DNA of 43,788 nt from CAZZBK01 sp964652155. Its GTDB lineage: Bacteria; Planctomycetota; Planctomycetia; Pirellulales; PNKZ01. Made by a program: the position numbers and the translations under genes. The DNA is taken from assembly GCA_964652155.1 (NCBI GenBank), contig CAZZBK010000031.1:1-43788 (forward strand). The letters are read 5' to 3'. The notes under the pieces are model-generated. The model was not told the origin of the DNA. It did no database searches and worked only from the letters and a program-made list of their open reading frames with translations. Below are positions 17,257 through 25,325 of the stretch, in pieces; the first letter of the stretch is position 1, and each line of letters begins with the position of its first letter.

Positions 17257-17342
17257 CACAACATGCCTGGGGACGGTCCCAATTAGATCGAGGGCCCTCG
17301 ATCAAATTGGGACGGTCTCCCCTGCTCCGCCAGCATGTTGTG
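17257..17342. repeat. 86-base nested palindrome (REP-like) after fliS
   Basis: Outer arms CACAACATGC (17257-17266) and GCATGTTGTG (17333-17342) pair perfectly. Inner arms GTCCCAATT (17276-17284) and AATTGGGAC (17305-17313) pair as well, and the centre is the perfect palindrome GATCGAGGGCCCTCGATC (17286-17303). The GGGGACGGTCCC at its left resembles the core of REP elements linked to RAYT transposases in other bacteria. It lies between convergent genes and could also end transcription from both sides. Confidence 0.75.
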
Positions 17343-17356
17343 TGTCGCTCGGAGCT

Positions 17357-17725
17357 TCAGCCGGACGACTTGAGCCTCACGGGCAGTCGATCGATCTTGG
17401 CCGCGAGAATGAAATCGTTCTCCGACAGGCCGTTGATCGCGTGCGTCCACAACTCGATGGCCACGTTGCGATAACCGACCAGGTGCAAGTCGGGGTGATG
17501 GCCGTCGGCCTCGGCCAACTCGGCGACCTGATTGAAAAACTCCAGCCCCGCTAGAAAGTTTTTCACGACCCACTCTTTGCGAATCCGCCCGTTGTCGTGC
17601 ACGAGCGACCAACCGGGCAGCGTCTTGAGTTGCTCGGCGGACTCGGCCGCGCTGTAGGGCTCAAGCCCCCCCTCGCACGGTCGGCATTTCTTCGCGACAA
17701 GCTGCTGAGACGTTTGGCATGCCAT
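17357..17725 (-). CDS. Pterin-4a-carbinolamine dehydratase
   Basis: This enzyme dehydrates 4a-hydroxytetrahydrobiopterin during recycling of the pterin cofactor of aromatic amino acid hydroxylases. The 122-residue product carries the family signature GHHPDLHLVGYRNVAIELWT with the catalytic histidine pair and the following H and W, and ends in the usual short helix. An upstream in-frame ATG would add 33 residues with no family match. The start at 17725 (MACQTS) is preferred, with GGAGG about 11 bases upstream on the minus strand. Typical length is 95-120 residues, so the short N-terminal part (LVAKKCRPCEGG) is a mild extension often seen in annotated bacterial members. It stands alone and faces the flagellar locus. 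Confidence 0.9.
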   Translation of the reverse strand: MACQTSQQLVAKKCRPCEGGLEPYSAAESAEQLKTLPGWSLVHDNGRIRKEWVVKNFLAGLEFFNQVAELAEADGHHPDLHLVGYRNVAIELWTHAINGLSENDFILAAKIDRLPVRLKSSG

Positions 17726-17834
17726 AATGAACTGCGCCTCCACGGGACTGTTGCGCTCGACGACACCAATCGTATTCTCGGGAGTCGCTCGCGCGGCGTC
17801 AATCGAGGCGAATGGATGCTCCAAGATCGGGTGG

Positions 17835-17940
17835 CCCTGACAACTTGTTGTCAGGGTGGCGCAGCCACACGAGGCGATCGTGGCGAGAACTTATCGCGCC
17901 TCTGGTTGCCCACGGCAACCTCGACAACAAGGTGTCGAGG
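17835..17940. repeat. Chain of three short hairpins
   Basis: Three perfect inverted repeats follow one another: CCCTGACAAC/GTTGTCAGGG around two bases (17835-17856), GGTTGCC/GGCAACC around three (17904-17920), and CCTCGACA/TGTCGAGG around six (17919-17940). They fill much of the gap between the divergent dehydratase and RluA genes. The look is that of dispersed palindromic filler rather than a regulatory site. Confidence 0.7.
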
Positions 17941-18000
17941 CTACCCGGCGACTTTCAATCGAGGCGCGGCACTCTTGACTCGGCGGCCGTTCGACCGATG

Positions 18001-18768
18001 ATGGACGACATGGCCCTCTCCCCGCCGCGACGAGCTGCCGCTTCACTTCCCCCCCTGCCCCAGGTCGTTTTCGAAGACGACGACCTGATCGCCTTCGACA
18101 AGCCCAGCGGGCTGTTGGCCGTCCCCGATCGCTGGGACGCCGCGCTCGTGAACCTGATGCAACTGGTTCACGACCGGCTCGACCCGCAGTGGGCCAACGT
18201 GCATCGGCTCGATCGCGAGACCAGCGGCGTGATGCTGCTGGCCAAGCACTCCTCGGCCTTGCGTCACGTCAGCGAGCAGTTCGAGTTCCAGCAGGTGCGC
18301 AAGACCTACCTGGCGCTGGTTCAGCCGTCCCCCGCGGATGAGCACGGCACGATCGATGCCCCGCTCGTCGATGATGAGCGCAAGCCGGGACGCATGCGCG
18401 TCGCGGCGCATGGCAAGCCATCGCAAACCGACTATGGGGTGCTCGAACGCTTGCGCCCGGCATTCGGCTGGGTCGAACTACACCCACGCACCGGCAGGAC
18501 TCATCAACTGCGCGTGCACCTGGCGCTGCTCGGGTGTCCGATCGTGGCCGACGCGCTGTACGGGTCGGGGACGAGCGTGCTCCTCTCGGACCTGAAGCGA
18601 AACTACAAGCCGACCGGCGATCAGGAGCGTCCGCTGCTCGACCGCCTCGCGCTGCATGCCGCGAGCCTCACGCTCACGCATCCGACGTCGGGCAAGCCGC
18701 TCACGATCAGCGCCCCGCTGCCGAAAGACTTGCAGGTACTGCTCAAGCAGTTGCGGAAAATCCGCTAG
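18001..18768 (+). CDS. RluA-family 23S rRNA/tRNA pseudouridine synthase
   Basis: Members of this family convert uridine to pseudouridine in ribosomal or transfer RNA. The 255-residue product has the catalytic motif HRLDRETSGVMLLAKH (the aspartate in RLD is the nucleophile), QVRKTYLALV, and the late motif GRTHQLRVHLALLGCPIVAD followed by LYG. The frame is open to 17812, but the upstream part runs through the hairpin chain and does not resemble protein. ATGs at 17998, 18001 and 18010 are the realistic starts, and none has a clear ribosome binding site. There is no S4 domain. Which RNA site is modified cannot be told. Confidence 0.9.
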   Translation: MDDMALSPPRRAAASLPPLPQVVFEDDDLIAFDKPSGLLAVPDRWDAALVNLMQLVHDRLDPQWANVHRLDRETSGVMLLAKHSSALRHVSEQFEFQQVRKTYLALVQPSPADEHGTIDAPLVDDERKPGRMRVAAHGKPSQTDYGVLERLRPAFGWVELHPRTGRTHQLRVHLALLGCPIVADALYGSGTSVLLSDLKRNYKPTGDQERPLLDRLALHAASLTLTHPTSGKPLTISAPLPKDLQVLLKQLRKIR

Positions 18769-18827
18769 CCGCTGCTTGTCGAATGCCGCGACCCGCGGCC
18801 GTCCTTCGCTGAGAGTTCATGCTGCTC

Positions 18828-18872
18828 GAATGCGAAGGGGACCGTCCTCGACCGTTTTAGGATCGGCCTTAA
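18828..18872 (-). repeat. REP-like repeat copy A at the acyltransferase 3' end
   Basis: This segment shares the pattern GGGGACnGTCC, then CCGTTTTAGGATCG, then CTTAA with a second copy at 38803-38849. In both places the terminal TTAA contains the stop codon of a minus-strand gene. Two related 45-base units at the 3' ends of unrelated genes indicate a dispersed repeat rather than coding sequence. Confidence 0.65.
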
Positions 18873-20173
18873 ATCCGCACGAAGATTTTCTGCCGATACA
18901 TCCACAGGCAAACCAACCACAGCACCAACAGCACGCTGAGCCGCTCGACGATGGGTCCGTACAGGCCACTGAACAGCCGGCTGGGCAACTCGCCGCCGAG
19001 CTGCGCGTTGATCCAACCGACCGCGTGTCCGTAGTACAGTTGAAAGTGCTGAATGAGCGCGTCGCGCGTCGAGCCTTTGATCATCTGGCTCATCATGTAC
19101 ATGGCAATCGAGTTCATTCCCACGACGACCAGCGGAAAGGCCCATCGGCGGCAGCCCACGACGTCGACCAGCCAGTAGAACCCGGCCAGCATCCAGAGCA
19201 CCCCTCCGCCGCTGTACAGCATCCAGGCAGGTGTCCAGATGCGTTTGACGATCGGGCAGATCGTGAAGTTGGCGGCGATGCCGAGCCCGAGCAGCACCGC
19301 GCCCCAGCCCAGCAACCAACGCAACCGCGTGCGACTGTCGGGCCCCGTGCGCATCACCTCGCCCGCCAGCAGCCCGAGGATCATGGTGGCCAGCGCGGGA
19401 ATAAAGTTGAGCGTGGCATAGCCGCCGGTGTTGAACTCGAACGGCTTTTCGCGCGGCAGCCAATTGAGCAGCTTGCGATCGACCGCCGCGGCGAAGTTGA
19501 CGTTTTTGCTCCACGGTCGTTGAAAGCCGTCGAGAATCACGCCGTCCGAGCGTTCCTTTTCGGTAATGCCGTACTGGGCCCAGGTCGACTCGTCGGGGAG
19601 TTGGTACTGATAGAAGGCCCACCAGTTCCAGAGCAAAATAAACGCGATCGAGGCGACCTGCGCGCGGCGGCTGCACTGGGCCAGCCCGAACAAAAACAAG
19701 TAACCCAACCCGATCTGGCACAGGACATTGGCAAAGGTCCAATTCGTCGTGGGGACAAAATCGGCGTCCAGGCCCGTTCGCTTGAACGTGAACTCGGTCG
19801 ATAGAAACACCCCCATCAGCACGAGCACGACCGCGCGGAGGATCGCGTGTCGCCAGGCGGCCGCGTTGCTCTCGCCCCTCGCCTGACGGTTGGCATACGA
19901 GTACGGCAGGGCCACGCCCACCATGAACATGAACGCCGGCTGGATCATATCCCACACCGAGAGCCCCCAGAGCGGCATCGACTCGGGAACGTTGGTCAGC
20001 GTGACCCACGGGACATGCTCGAGCAGCCCGGCCAAGTTGTGCCACAGGGGCGTTTCCTCGCCGTTCTTGCGGAGCGTCGCCGCGACGGTGGGCACCCCCA
20101 GGCTGGCCGAGGCCATCGAGAGCATGATGAACCCACGATACGCATCGAGCGACATCAGACGTTCGGAAGACAT
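18869..20173 (-). CDS. DUF5009-type membrane acyltransferase (heparan-alpha-glucosaminide N-acetyltransferase-like)
   Basis: The 434-residue product is a multi-pass membrane protein with about ten hydrophobic segments. It opens with the family motif ERLMSLDAYRGFIM and continues with WDMIQPAFMFMVGVALPYSY. The family is related to the lysosomal enzyme that moves acetyl groups across the membrane onto glucosamine; in bacteria such proteins are thought to acylate extracellular sugars, but substrates are mostly unknown. Near the C-terminus PLVVVGMNSIAMYMMSQMI is also typical. The final segment (LWLVCLWMYRQKIFVRI) ends in the membrane. It stands alone, 244 bases after the next gene on the same strand, and no clear ribosome binding site was seen. 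Family assignment is good, the exact reaction is not known. Confidence 0.82.
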   Translation of the reverse strand: MSSERLMSLDAYRGFIMLSMASASLGVPTVAATLRKNGEETPLWHNLAGLLEHVPWVTLTNVPESMPLWGLSVWDMIQPAFMFMVGVALPYSYANRQARGESNAAAWRHAILRAVVLVLMGVFLSTEFTFKRTGLDADFVPTTNWTFANVLCQIGLGYLFLFGLAQCSRRAQVASIAFILLWNWWAFYQYQLPDESTWAQYGITEKERSDGVILDGFQRPWSKNVNFAAAVDRKLLNWLPREKPFEFNTGGYATLNFIPALATMILGLLAGEVMRTGPDSRTRLRWLLGWGAVLLGLGIAANFTICPIVKRIWTPAWMLYSGGGVLWMLAGFYWLVDVVGCRRWAFPLVVVGMNSIAMYMMSQMIKGSTRDALIQHFQLYYGHAVGWINAQLGGELPSRLFSGLYGPIVERLSVLLVLWLVCLWMYRQKIFVRI

Positions 20174-20307
20174 GGTGGGACGTGATGGGTGATGAAGGCG
20201 GTAGGATGCACGAGGGACGCCCAGGCATCGTACCGCGAGCGGCAGCCGACTGCAAAAAGAGAGGGGAGGTCAGCCGACTTCGTTGGCCGCGCTCACACAG
20301 GATTTTT

Positions 20308-20398
20308 CGTTAGCCGCGACGCGCAGCGGAGCGCGTAAACGTTGCGAACTCAGCAGGTTGGCCGCGCTCACGCGCTCCGCTGCGCGTCGCGGCTAACG
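20308..20398. repeat. 28-base perfect inverted repeat element
   Basis: Arms at 20308-20335 and 20371-20398 are exact reverse complements over 28 bases, separated by 35 bases. They begin and end with CGTTAGCCGCGACGCG and its complement. A short direct repeat, GTTGGCCGCGCTCAC, occurs just outside the left arm (20283) and in the spacer (20358). A related, decayed copy lies at 31949-32023. No open reading frame is carried. It sits between two minus-strand genes. Confidence 0.85.
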
Positions 20399-20417
20399 AG
20401 GACGTGAGTGCAGTGCC

Positions 20418-22001
20418 TCACTCATTGATCGCGTCGAGCATGTCTTGCAGGATGAATTTTTGGGGCAAGGGCTCGTCCAACTGCTGCAAGACCTGCTGAT
20501 ACATCACGATCGGCTCGCGCAGCGACTCGCTCGTCTGATCGTCGAGCAGCACCGCATGGGCGTCGATCACCCGCCGCCAGCGGACGAACGCGTCCTCAAA
20601 AAGCTTGCGTGACTCGACCAAATCGGCATCGATTTTGAACAAGGCGACCGCATGATTGAGCAGCCGCCGCGCCTCGCGGGCATCGTCCAACTGCTCGATC
20701 TGGCAGCGCTCGACCCAATAGTCGCGGTTGAGGATTTTGAGACTTTGCTCGAGGGCGTCTTTTTTGTCGGCCAAGAGCCTCCCTTCGGCAGCCAGCTTCT
20801 CGGCCGCGGCACGCTGCTCAAGCGGCACTTGAGCCGCGGCCTCATGGTAGGTGATGTTCATGAGTTGCTTGACTTGCTCGAACAGCCCCTGCTGCTTTTT
20901 GGTTCGCTGCGCTTCGGGGGTCGCCACCGCCTCGCGTTGTTCGGGCGTGAGTTTCGCCTGCCGCTCGGCGGTCATTTTCTCGCGCAGACCGGGCGCGATG
21001 TCGAACAACGCTCGCTCCACGGCCACGAGCCGCTCGACGATCGAGGCGGCGTCCTGAAACCGCAGCACTTCGCCTTGGCCCAACGCAAACTCGCGGCTGT
21101 CGAGTTGCCGCCATTGCTCGGCCGATTCGTGCCAGTGTCCGCGAATCCGGGCGAGATAGCTCTGATCGAGTTCCCGCAACCGCTCAGCGCGGCGGTCTGG
21201 CTGTTCTTTCGGCCGCGACAGTTCCTGCTCGATGGCTTGCCGGTGATCGCTCTCGAGCGCGACGGCCCCAAACATCTGCGCCCGAATGGACTCCGAGCAG
21301 ATCACGATCGGGTTGCCGAAATTGAGTGGCCGGTTCTTGTGATCGGCGGCATCGACCACCAAGCGATAGTAGTCACGGGCAAACAGCCAATTGTCGCGCT
21401 GCTGCACGAACTGATCGCGATGAAACGGATCGTCGTTCATGAACAACCGGCGGAACAAGAGCCGATCGTCCCCTTTGCCGATCTTGTGCCCCACGATCCA
21501 GCCGGTGTAGTAGAGCAGTTGCGGATTGTCTTCGAGATAGGTGCTGCCGCGCTGCAGGTACCGGATCCCTTCGATGACTTGCTCGTATTTCTGCCGCCGG
21601 TCGTCGAACTCGCCCGCCACGTTATAGGCCAGGTTCCAGGCCTGGAACTCCCAGACCTTCGGGTAATACGGCTGTAAGTGACTCAATTGATCGAGCGCGA
21701 GTCGATAGCCCGTCCAGTCTTGGTGATCTTTGAGCTTGTCGGCCTGGTTCCAGAGAATGACGTTGGCAAAGCCACCCAGCCCGAGCGACACCAGCCGCAG
21801 GGTCTCGCTGCGGGGGTCGATCTCTCCGATGTCGGCCGCGCCGAGCCGATGCCGGGCGCGAAGCTGCGCGAGCTGCCCACCTTGGCCCGCGTGTCGATCG
21901 GACGGGGCCGGCTGACTCAACATCGACAACGGAAGCAGCAGCGCGACGAGCAGCGCCACGAGCACAAGGCGCCGCCGCGACAGTCCACGAAATTCGCTCA
22001 T
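20418..22001 (-). CDS. Membrane-anchored partner of ABC transporter, function unknown
   Basis: The 527-residue product has one N-terminal transmembrane helix (about residues 9-28, LVLVALLVALLLPLSML) and a large, mostly helical soluble part rich in Arg, Gln, Glu and Leu, including TPR-like stretches (WEFQAWNLAYNVAGEFDD, LQRGSTYLEDNPQLLYYTG). Proteins like this occur in many planctomycetes and are sometimes labelled as an iron-responsive-element protein without experimental support. The start at 22001 forms an ATGA overlap with the stop of the permease gene, so the two are almost certainly cotranslated and the product probably works with the transporter. Upstream in-frame ATG codons up to 22103 lie inside the permease and are unlikely. 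No catalytic motif was recognised. Confidence 0.8.
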   Translation of the reverse strand: MSEFRGLSRRRLVLVALLVALLLPLSMLSQPAPSDRHAGQGGQLAQLRARHRLGAADIGEIDPRSETLRLVSLGLGGFANVILWNQADKLKDHQDWTGYRLALDQLSHLQPYYPKVWEFQAWNLAYNVAGEFDDRRQKYEQVIEGIRYLQRGSTYLEDNPQLLYYTGWIVGHKIGKGDDRLLFRRLFMNDDPFHRDQFVQQRDNWLFARDYYRLVVDAADHKNRPLNFGNPIVICSESIRAQMFGAVALESDHRQAIEQELSRPKEQPDRRAERLRELDQSYLARIRGHWHESAEQWRQLDSREFALGQGEVLRFQDAASIVERLVAVERALFDIAPGLREKMTAERQAKLTPEQREAVATPEAQRTKKQQGLFEQVKQLMNITYHEAAAQVPLEQRAAAEKLAAEGRLLADKKDALEQSLKILNRDYWVERCQIEQLDDAREARRLLNHAVALFKIDADLVESRKLFEDAFVRWRRVIDAHAVLLDDQTSESLREPIVMYQQVLQQLDEPLPQKFILQDMLDAINE

Positions 22002-23797
22002 GCCGCCACCTCGCGGGCTCGGAACAACACATAGCCAACTAAGAACAAGGGCACGACGAACGCCAACGACATGACCAGTTGAATTTGCAGCGCCGGGTCC
22101 CAAGGGATGTCGTAGCCATTCGTCACGTAGCTGTTACAGCTCGTGGCGTACAAGTCGGGGAGCAACTGGCAGACCTTGCCCAGCACCCAATCCGACACCG
22201 TGTCGAGTGACGTGGCCACTTGGCTCGCGGTTCCCGCGTCGAGCGGCACCATCGCGGCCTTGTTCTGGCCGATGCGGAGCAGCGACTCGAACGTGCCGCC
22301 GCCGTAGGTCTTGCCGCTGGCAAGTTGCAGCAGGTCGGCCCGAAAGTAACCGCCGATGAGCACGCTGATCGTGCCCAACATGGCCACGGCTCCGCTGAGA
22401 AACGTGCTCCAGGTGACCCCAAACGACACCACGAGCAGCATCTGGCACCAGATGCTCAGGAGCGCTTTGAGGTAGTTGTAGACGACCGAGCCTTCGCGCG
22501 CCAGCAGATAGACGTCGGGCTGAGCGAGTCCGAAATAGGTCCCTTGCTCCAAGCACGAAAGTTGCACTTCCAACTCGCCGTCATTGGCCAGGTCCTCGAA
22601 CAAATCGGCGGTTTGCCCTTCCTTGTCGAGCAACTGCCGCGGAATGAGATGCCGGTCGACGACAAACTCGTGGGCAATGAAATTGATCGGTTCGCTCGTG
22701 CGGCCCGAGCGCGGATTGCGACACACGATCGAGCCGACGACCCCTTGATCGTTTTCGGCCTTGCGTGTGCGGTAAATCTTTAGATCGAGATCGATCGGGA
22801 CGCCGTTGGGAAAGCGGTCGGCCGTGACGCCCTCGAAGCGCCACACGGCCGCGGCCAGTGTGCCCCCCTCGACGTAGCTGCGATACGTCCAAAGGTACCC
22901 GACGTTGGTCCCCTTGGTGGTCTGATTGCCCGCCCGGTCGAAAAACCGCAACTGCTGGCCGTAGAGCGGGACGCGCGCGTGCAATTGCTCCTGGGGTGGC
23001 CCGAGTTCGTAGTGCTTTTTACCATCGCGCGTCACGACCGCGACCGGATGCCAATGTCCGTGGATCTCATCGGTCCCCAGCGTGCCGTCGGAGTACTCGG
23101 TGACCAGGTGCGTGTGCCCTTGCTCGCGCGACGACTTGCCCTGCCGCGCCGCGCCGTCGTGCGTGATCGACGCGAGCCGTTGCAAGTCAGCATCCTGAAT
23201 CGTGTGCGAGTGATTCAGCGAGCGGATCACAAACAGGTAACTGATCAAACCGAGCAACAGCAGCTGCGCGGTGCCGATGGCGGCAATGCCCAACACCCGG
23301 CCAAGCACGATCTCGCTGGAACGAACCGGCTTGGTGACGAGCGTATAAATGGTTTTGTTCTTTAACTCGCCGGGCAACACGAACACGCTCATCAACACGG
23401 CCGAGCCGAGCGACAAGAACGTGACGCTCGACATGGCAAAGTTCAGGTACTGTGCCGTGGGGTCGAACGTGGCGGCGTCAAAGAACCAGACGGCAAACGC
23501 CAATATGACCAAAAACGCCCCCACGCCGGCCACCAACTGTCGCCGCAGCGACTCGCGGGTCGTGAGCCAGGCCAACGCCCAGACACGCCGCGGCGAGGTC
23601 CGGACCAGATCACCGCCTGCTTCCAACAACCACGTCACCAGCAACTCGCCGGCACGCATCGCCCCGTGCGACAGCGACAGGCGAAGATACGCCAGCAGCA
23701 ACAGCCCAAGCAGCGACGTCCCCACGACGAGGCTCCAGTCCGGCAGCGCCTCGGCGAACCACGTCTGAAATTTGACCAACCCACCCTCGAATACCAT
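21998..23797 (-). CDS. ABC-2 type transporter permease
   Basis: The 599-residue product has an N-terminal membrane helix (about 24-38), a cluster around residues 85-205 with LVAGVGAFLVILAFAVWFF and GELKNKTIYTLVTKPVRSSE, a large soluble domain from about 210 to 430, and three or more helices towards the C-terminus ending LFLVGYVLFRAREVA. The segment ELKNKTIYTLVTKPV is typical of ABC-2 permeases that pair with a single cytosolic ATPase. The soluble domain, unusual in size, is probably on the outer face of the membrane and could contact substrate or the partner protein. The gene follows the ATPase by 25 bases and overlaps the next gene by four. Substrate is unknown. Confidence 0.85.
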   Translation of the reverse strand: MVFEGGLVKFQTWFAEALPDWSLVVGTSLLGLLLLAYLRLSLSHGAMRAGELLVTWLLEAGGDLVRTSPRRVWALAWLTTRESLRRQLVAGVGAFLVILAFAVWFFDAATFDPTAQYLNFAMSSVTFLSLGSAVLMSVFVLPGELKNKTIYTLVTKPVRSSEIVLGRVLGIAAIGTAQLLLLGLISYLFVIRSLNHSHTIQDADLQRLASITHDGAARQGKSSREQGHTHLVTEYSDGTLGTDEIHGHWHPVAVVTRDGKKHYELGPPQEQLHARVPLYGQQLRFFDRAGNQTTKGTNVGYLWTYRSYVEGGTLAAAVWRFEGVTADRFPNGVPIDLDLKIYRTRKAENDQGVVGSIVCRNPRSGRTSEPINFIAHEFVVDRHLIPRQLLDKEGQTADLFEDLANDGELEVQLSCLEQGTYFGLAQPDVYLLAREGSVVYNYLKALLSIWCQMLLVVSFGVTWSTFLSGAVAMLGTISVLIGGYFRADLLQLASGKTYGGGTFESLLRIGQNKAAMVPLDAGTASQVATSLDTVSDWVLGKVCQLLPDLYATSCNSYVTNGYDIPWDPALQIQLVMSLAFVVPLFLVGYVLFRAREVAA

Positions 23798-23822
23798 TCG
23801 CGGAGTTCCTTAACCTGATGCG

Positions 23823-24752
23823 CTACGGTGCTGATTCTGGGCTGGACTGCGGCGCGTCGTCGGCCTGCTGCACGATTCGCAGAAACAACTCTTCGAGCGT
23901 CGACGCGGGCGTGCCACTCGAGAGCAATTGGCCCTGGTGCCGCTCGATGACGGCGCGTACCTCGGCGATCGCCTCGGCCGACAAGGGCGAGGCGCGCAAC
24001 TCGGTCAGGCTGTGAATGCGCAGCAACTCGTCGACCCGTCCCAGCAAACGCCGCTCACCCTGATGCAAGATGGCAATCCGATCGCAGACGTCTTGCACGT
24101 CGGCCAACAGGTGCGAGCACATGATGACCGTCTTGCCGCGCCGCTTGAGTTCGATAATCAAGTCTTTCATCTCGCGGCAGCCGATCGGGTCCAAGCCGCT
24201 GGTGGGCTCGTCCAAAATGACCAACTCCGGATCGTTAATCAGCGCCTGGGCCAAACCGATACGACGGGCCATCCCCTTCGAGTACTCGCGCAGCGGCCGA
24301 TGGCGGGCCCGCTCCAGGCCTACCAGGGCGATCAACTCGTCGGTCCGTTGTCGACGCACCGCCTTGGGCAACTCAAAAAGTCGACCGAAAAAGTCCAGCG
24401 TCTCGTCGGCATTCAGGAAGCGATAGAGATAGGTCTCCTCGGGCAGATAACCAATCCGCTGGTTCTTTTGCACATCGGTGGCTTTGCAGCCCAGCACCCG
24501 CATTTCGCCGCCGGTCGGGTACAGCAGACCGAGCAATAGTTTGATCGTGGTCGTCTTGCCCGAGCCGTTGGGCCCCAGCAGGCCAAAAATCTCGCCGCGC
24601 TGCACGGTCAGGTCGAGGGCGCGGAGTGCCTGGACCTTTTTTCGACCCCAGAAGTCGCGGTAAACCTTGCTCAAGTTGCGGGTTTCGACGACCGTCTCCG
24701 TGGCCGTCAGGGGCGCTGCCGAGGGGGGTGACGTGATGGCGTTAAGACTCAT
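23823..24752 (-). CDS. ABC transporter ATP-binding protein
   Basis: This 309-residue ATPase powers the ABC-2 permease downstream. Walker A is GPNGSGKT at residues 60-67, the signature loop reads YSKGM at 157-161 instead of LSGGQ (a common variant in this subfamily), Walker B is LVILDEP ending at residue 183, and the H-loop histidine is residue 214. The N-terminal 20 residues and the C-terminal region after about 240 are extensions, the latter typical of ATPases paired with ABC-2 permeases such as the NatA/CcmA-like group. It heads a three-gene operon (ATPase, permease, membrane-anchored partner). The transported compound cannot be inferred. Confidence 0.93.
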   Translation of the reverse strand: MSLNAITSPPSAAPLTATETVVETRNLSKVYRDFWGRKKVQALRALDLTVQRGEIFGLLGPNGSGKTTTIKLLLGLLYPTGGEMRVLGCKATDVQKNQRIGYLPEETYLYRFLNADETLDFFGRLFELPKAVRRQRTDELIALVGLERARHRPLREYSKGMARRIGLAQALINDPELVILDEPTSGLDPIGCREMKDLIIELKRRGKTVIMCSHLLADVQDVCDRIAILHQGERRLLGRVDELLRIHSLTELRASPLSAEAIAEVRAVIERHQGQLLSSGTPASTLEELFLRIVQQADDAPQSSPESAP

Positions 24753-25076
24753 GGAGGGTTCAACTTCCGACGAATATGTTCGTTCGCTACGGATGCAGTA
24801 TTATTACGCAGCCCCGTGGGTTCGGGTTCGGTCGCCTCGTGCAGATCCTTCAGCACGCACGGCCGAGCATCCCGGCCCTGGGCCGGGGAGTCCAATATGG
24901 TAGCAACCCCCTGCGCTGCGAGGTGTTAATTTACAATAAAACTTGGTTCCAATCCTGTGAGCGCGCACCCCTTTGACGACCCCGGCTCGATCGGGTAGGT
25001 TACACGGCTTGTCGTCTCGGCGCGGCGGTTCGCCCCGGGCATGCGGTTTCCCAATCATTTACGTTGCGGTTGTCCG
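24753..25076. other. Divergent intergenic region between ABC operon and rpsR
   Basis: This 324-base gap carries no gene. It includes an AT-rich stretch around 24798-24808 near the minus-strand operon start and another around 24927-24945, so promoters for both directions are likely here. The only site that matches a consensus well is the sigma-70-like pair at 24973-25001, facing rpsR. In between lies a GC-rich stretch (around 24880-24895) with GGCCCTGGGCC, able to form a small hairpin. Confidence 0.5.
24973..25001 (+). promoter_or_regulatory. Sigma-70-like promoter candidate for rpsR
   Basis: TTGACG at 24973-24978, a 17-base spacer, then TAGGTT at 24996-25001. The -35 element matches five of six bases and the -10 element three of six with ideal spacing. 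Transcription would start about 70 bases before rpsR. Confidence 0.4.
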
Positions 25077-25325
25077 ATGGCCAAGAAGCGAAGTAAGGTC
25101 AGTGCGCGAACCAAGAAAAAAGATCCGGTATTCGTCGAGGGGGAACGTCCCCGTCCGATGTATATCGATTACCGCGATCTCGAGCTGCTCAGCAAGCTGA
25201 CCAGCCGACAGGGCAAACTGCTCGGTCGTCGCAAGAGCGGCTGCACCGCGGTGAGCCAGCACGCCGTCGGTCAGGCCGTCAAGCGTGCCCGCTTCATGGC
25301 GCTGCTCCCCTACGTCGGCGAATAA
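25077..25325 (+). CDS. rpsR: 30S ribosomal protein S18
   Basis: S18 is a small rRNA-binding protein of the 30S platform. The 82-residue product begins MAKKRSKVSARTKKKDP and has the family core MYIDYRDLELLSKLTSRQGK followed by KSGCTAVSQHAVGQAVKRAR and the terminal LLPYVGE. The frame is open to 25041, but the ATG at 25077 gives a standard S18 start with its lysine-rich N-terminus. It stands alone, without rpsF or rplI, which usually accompany it. The final 30 bases of the gene are echoed just downstream (25331-25363). Confidence 0.95.
   Translation: MAKKRSKVSARTKKKDPVFVEGERPRPMYIDYRDLELLSKLTSRQGKLLGRRKSGCTAVSQHAVGQAVKRARFMALLPYVGE

Noticed and set aside
17812..18000. N-terminal extension of the RluA-type protein
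   Set aside because: The added 63 codons run through hairpin repeats and lack family likeness.
18765..20255. Long minus-strand frame overlapping the acyltransferase gene
   Set aside because: It uses a different phase of the same stretch. The 434-residue frame has clear family motifs and membrane helices, the other has none.
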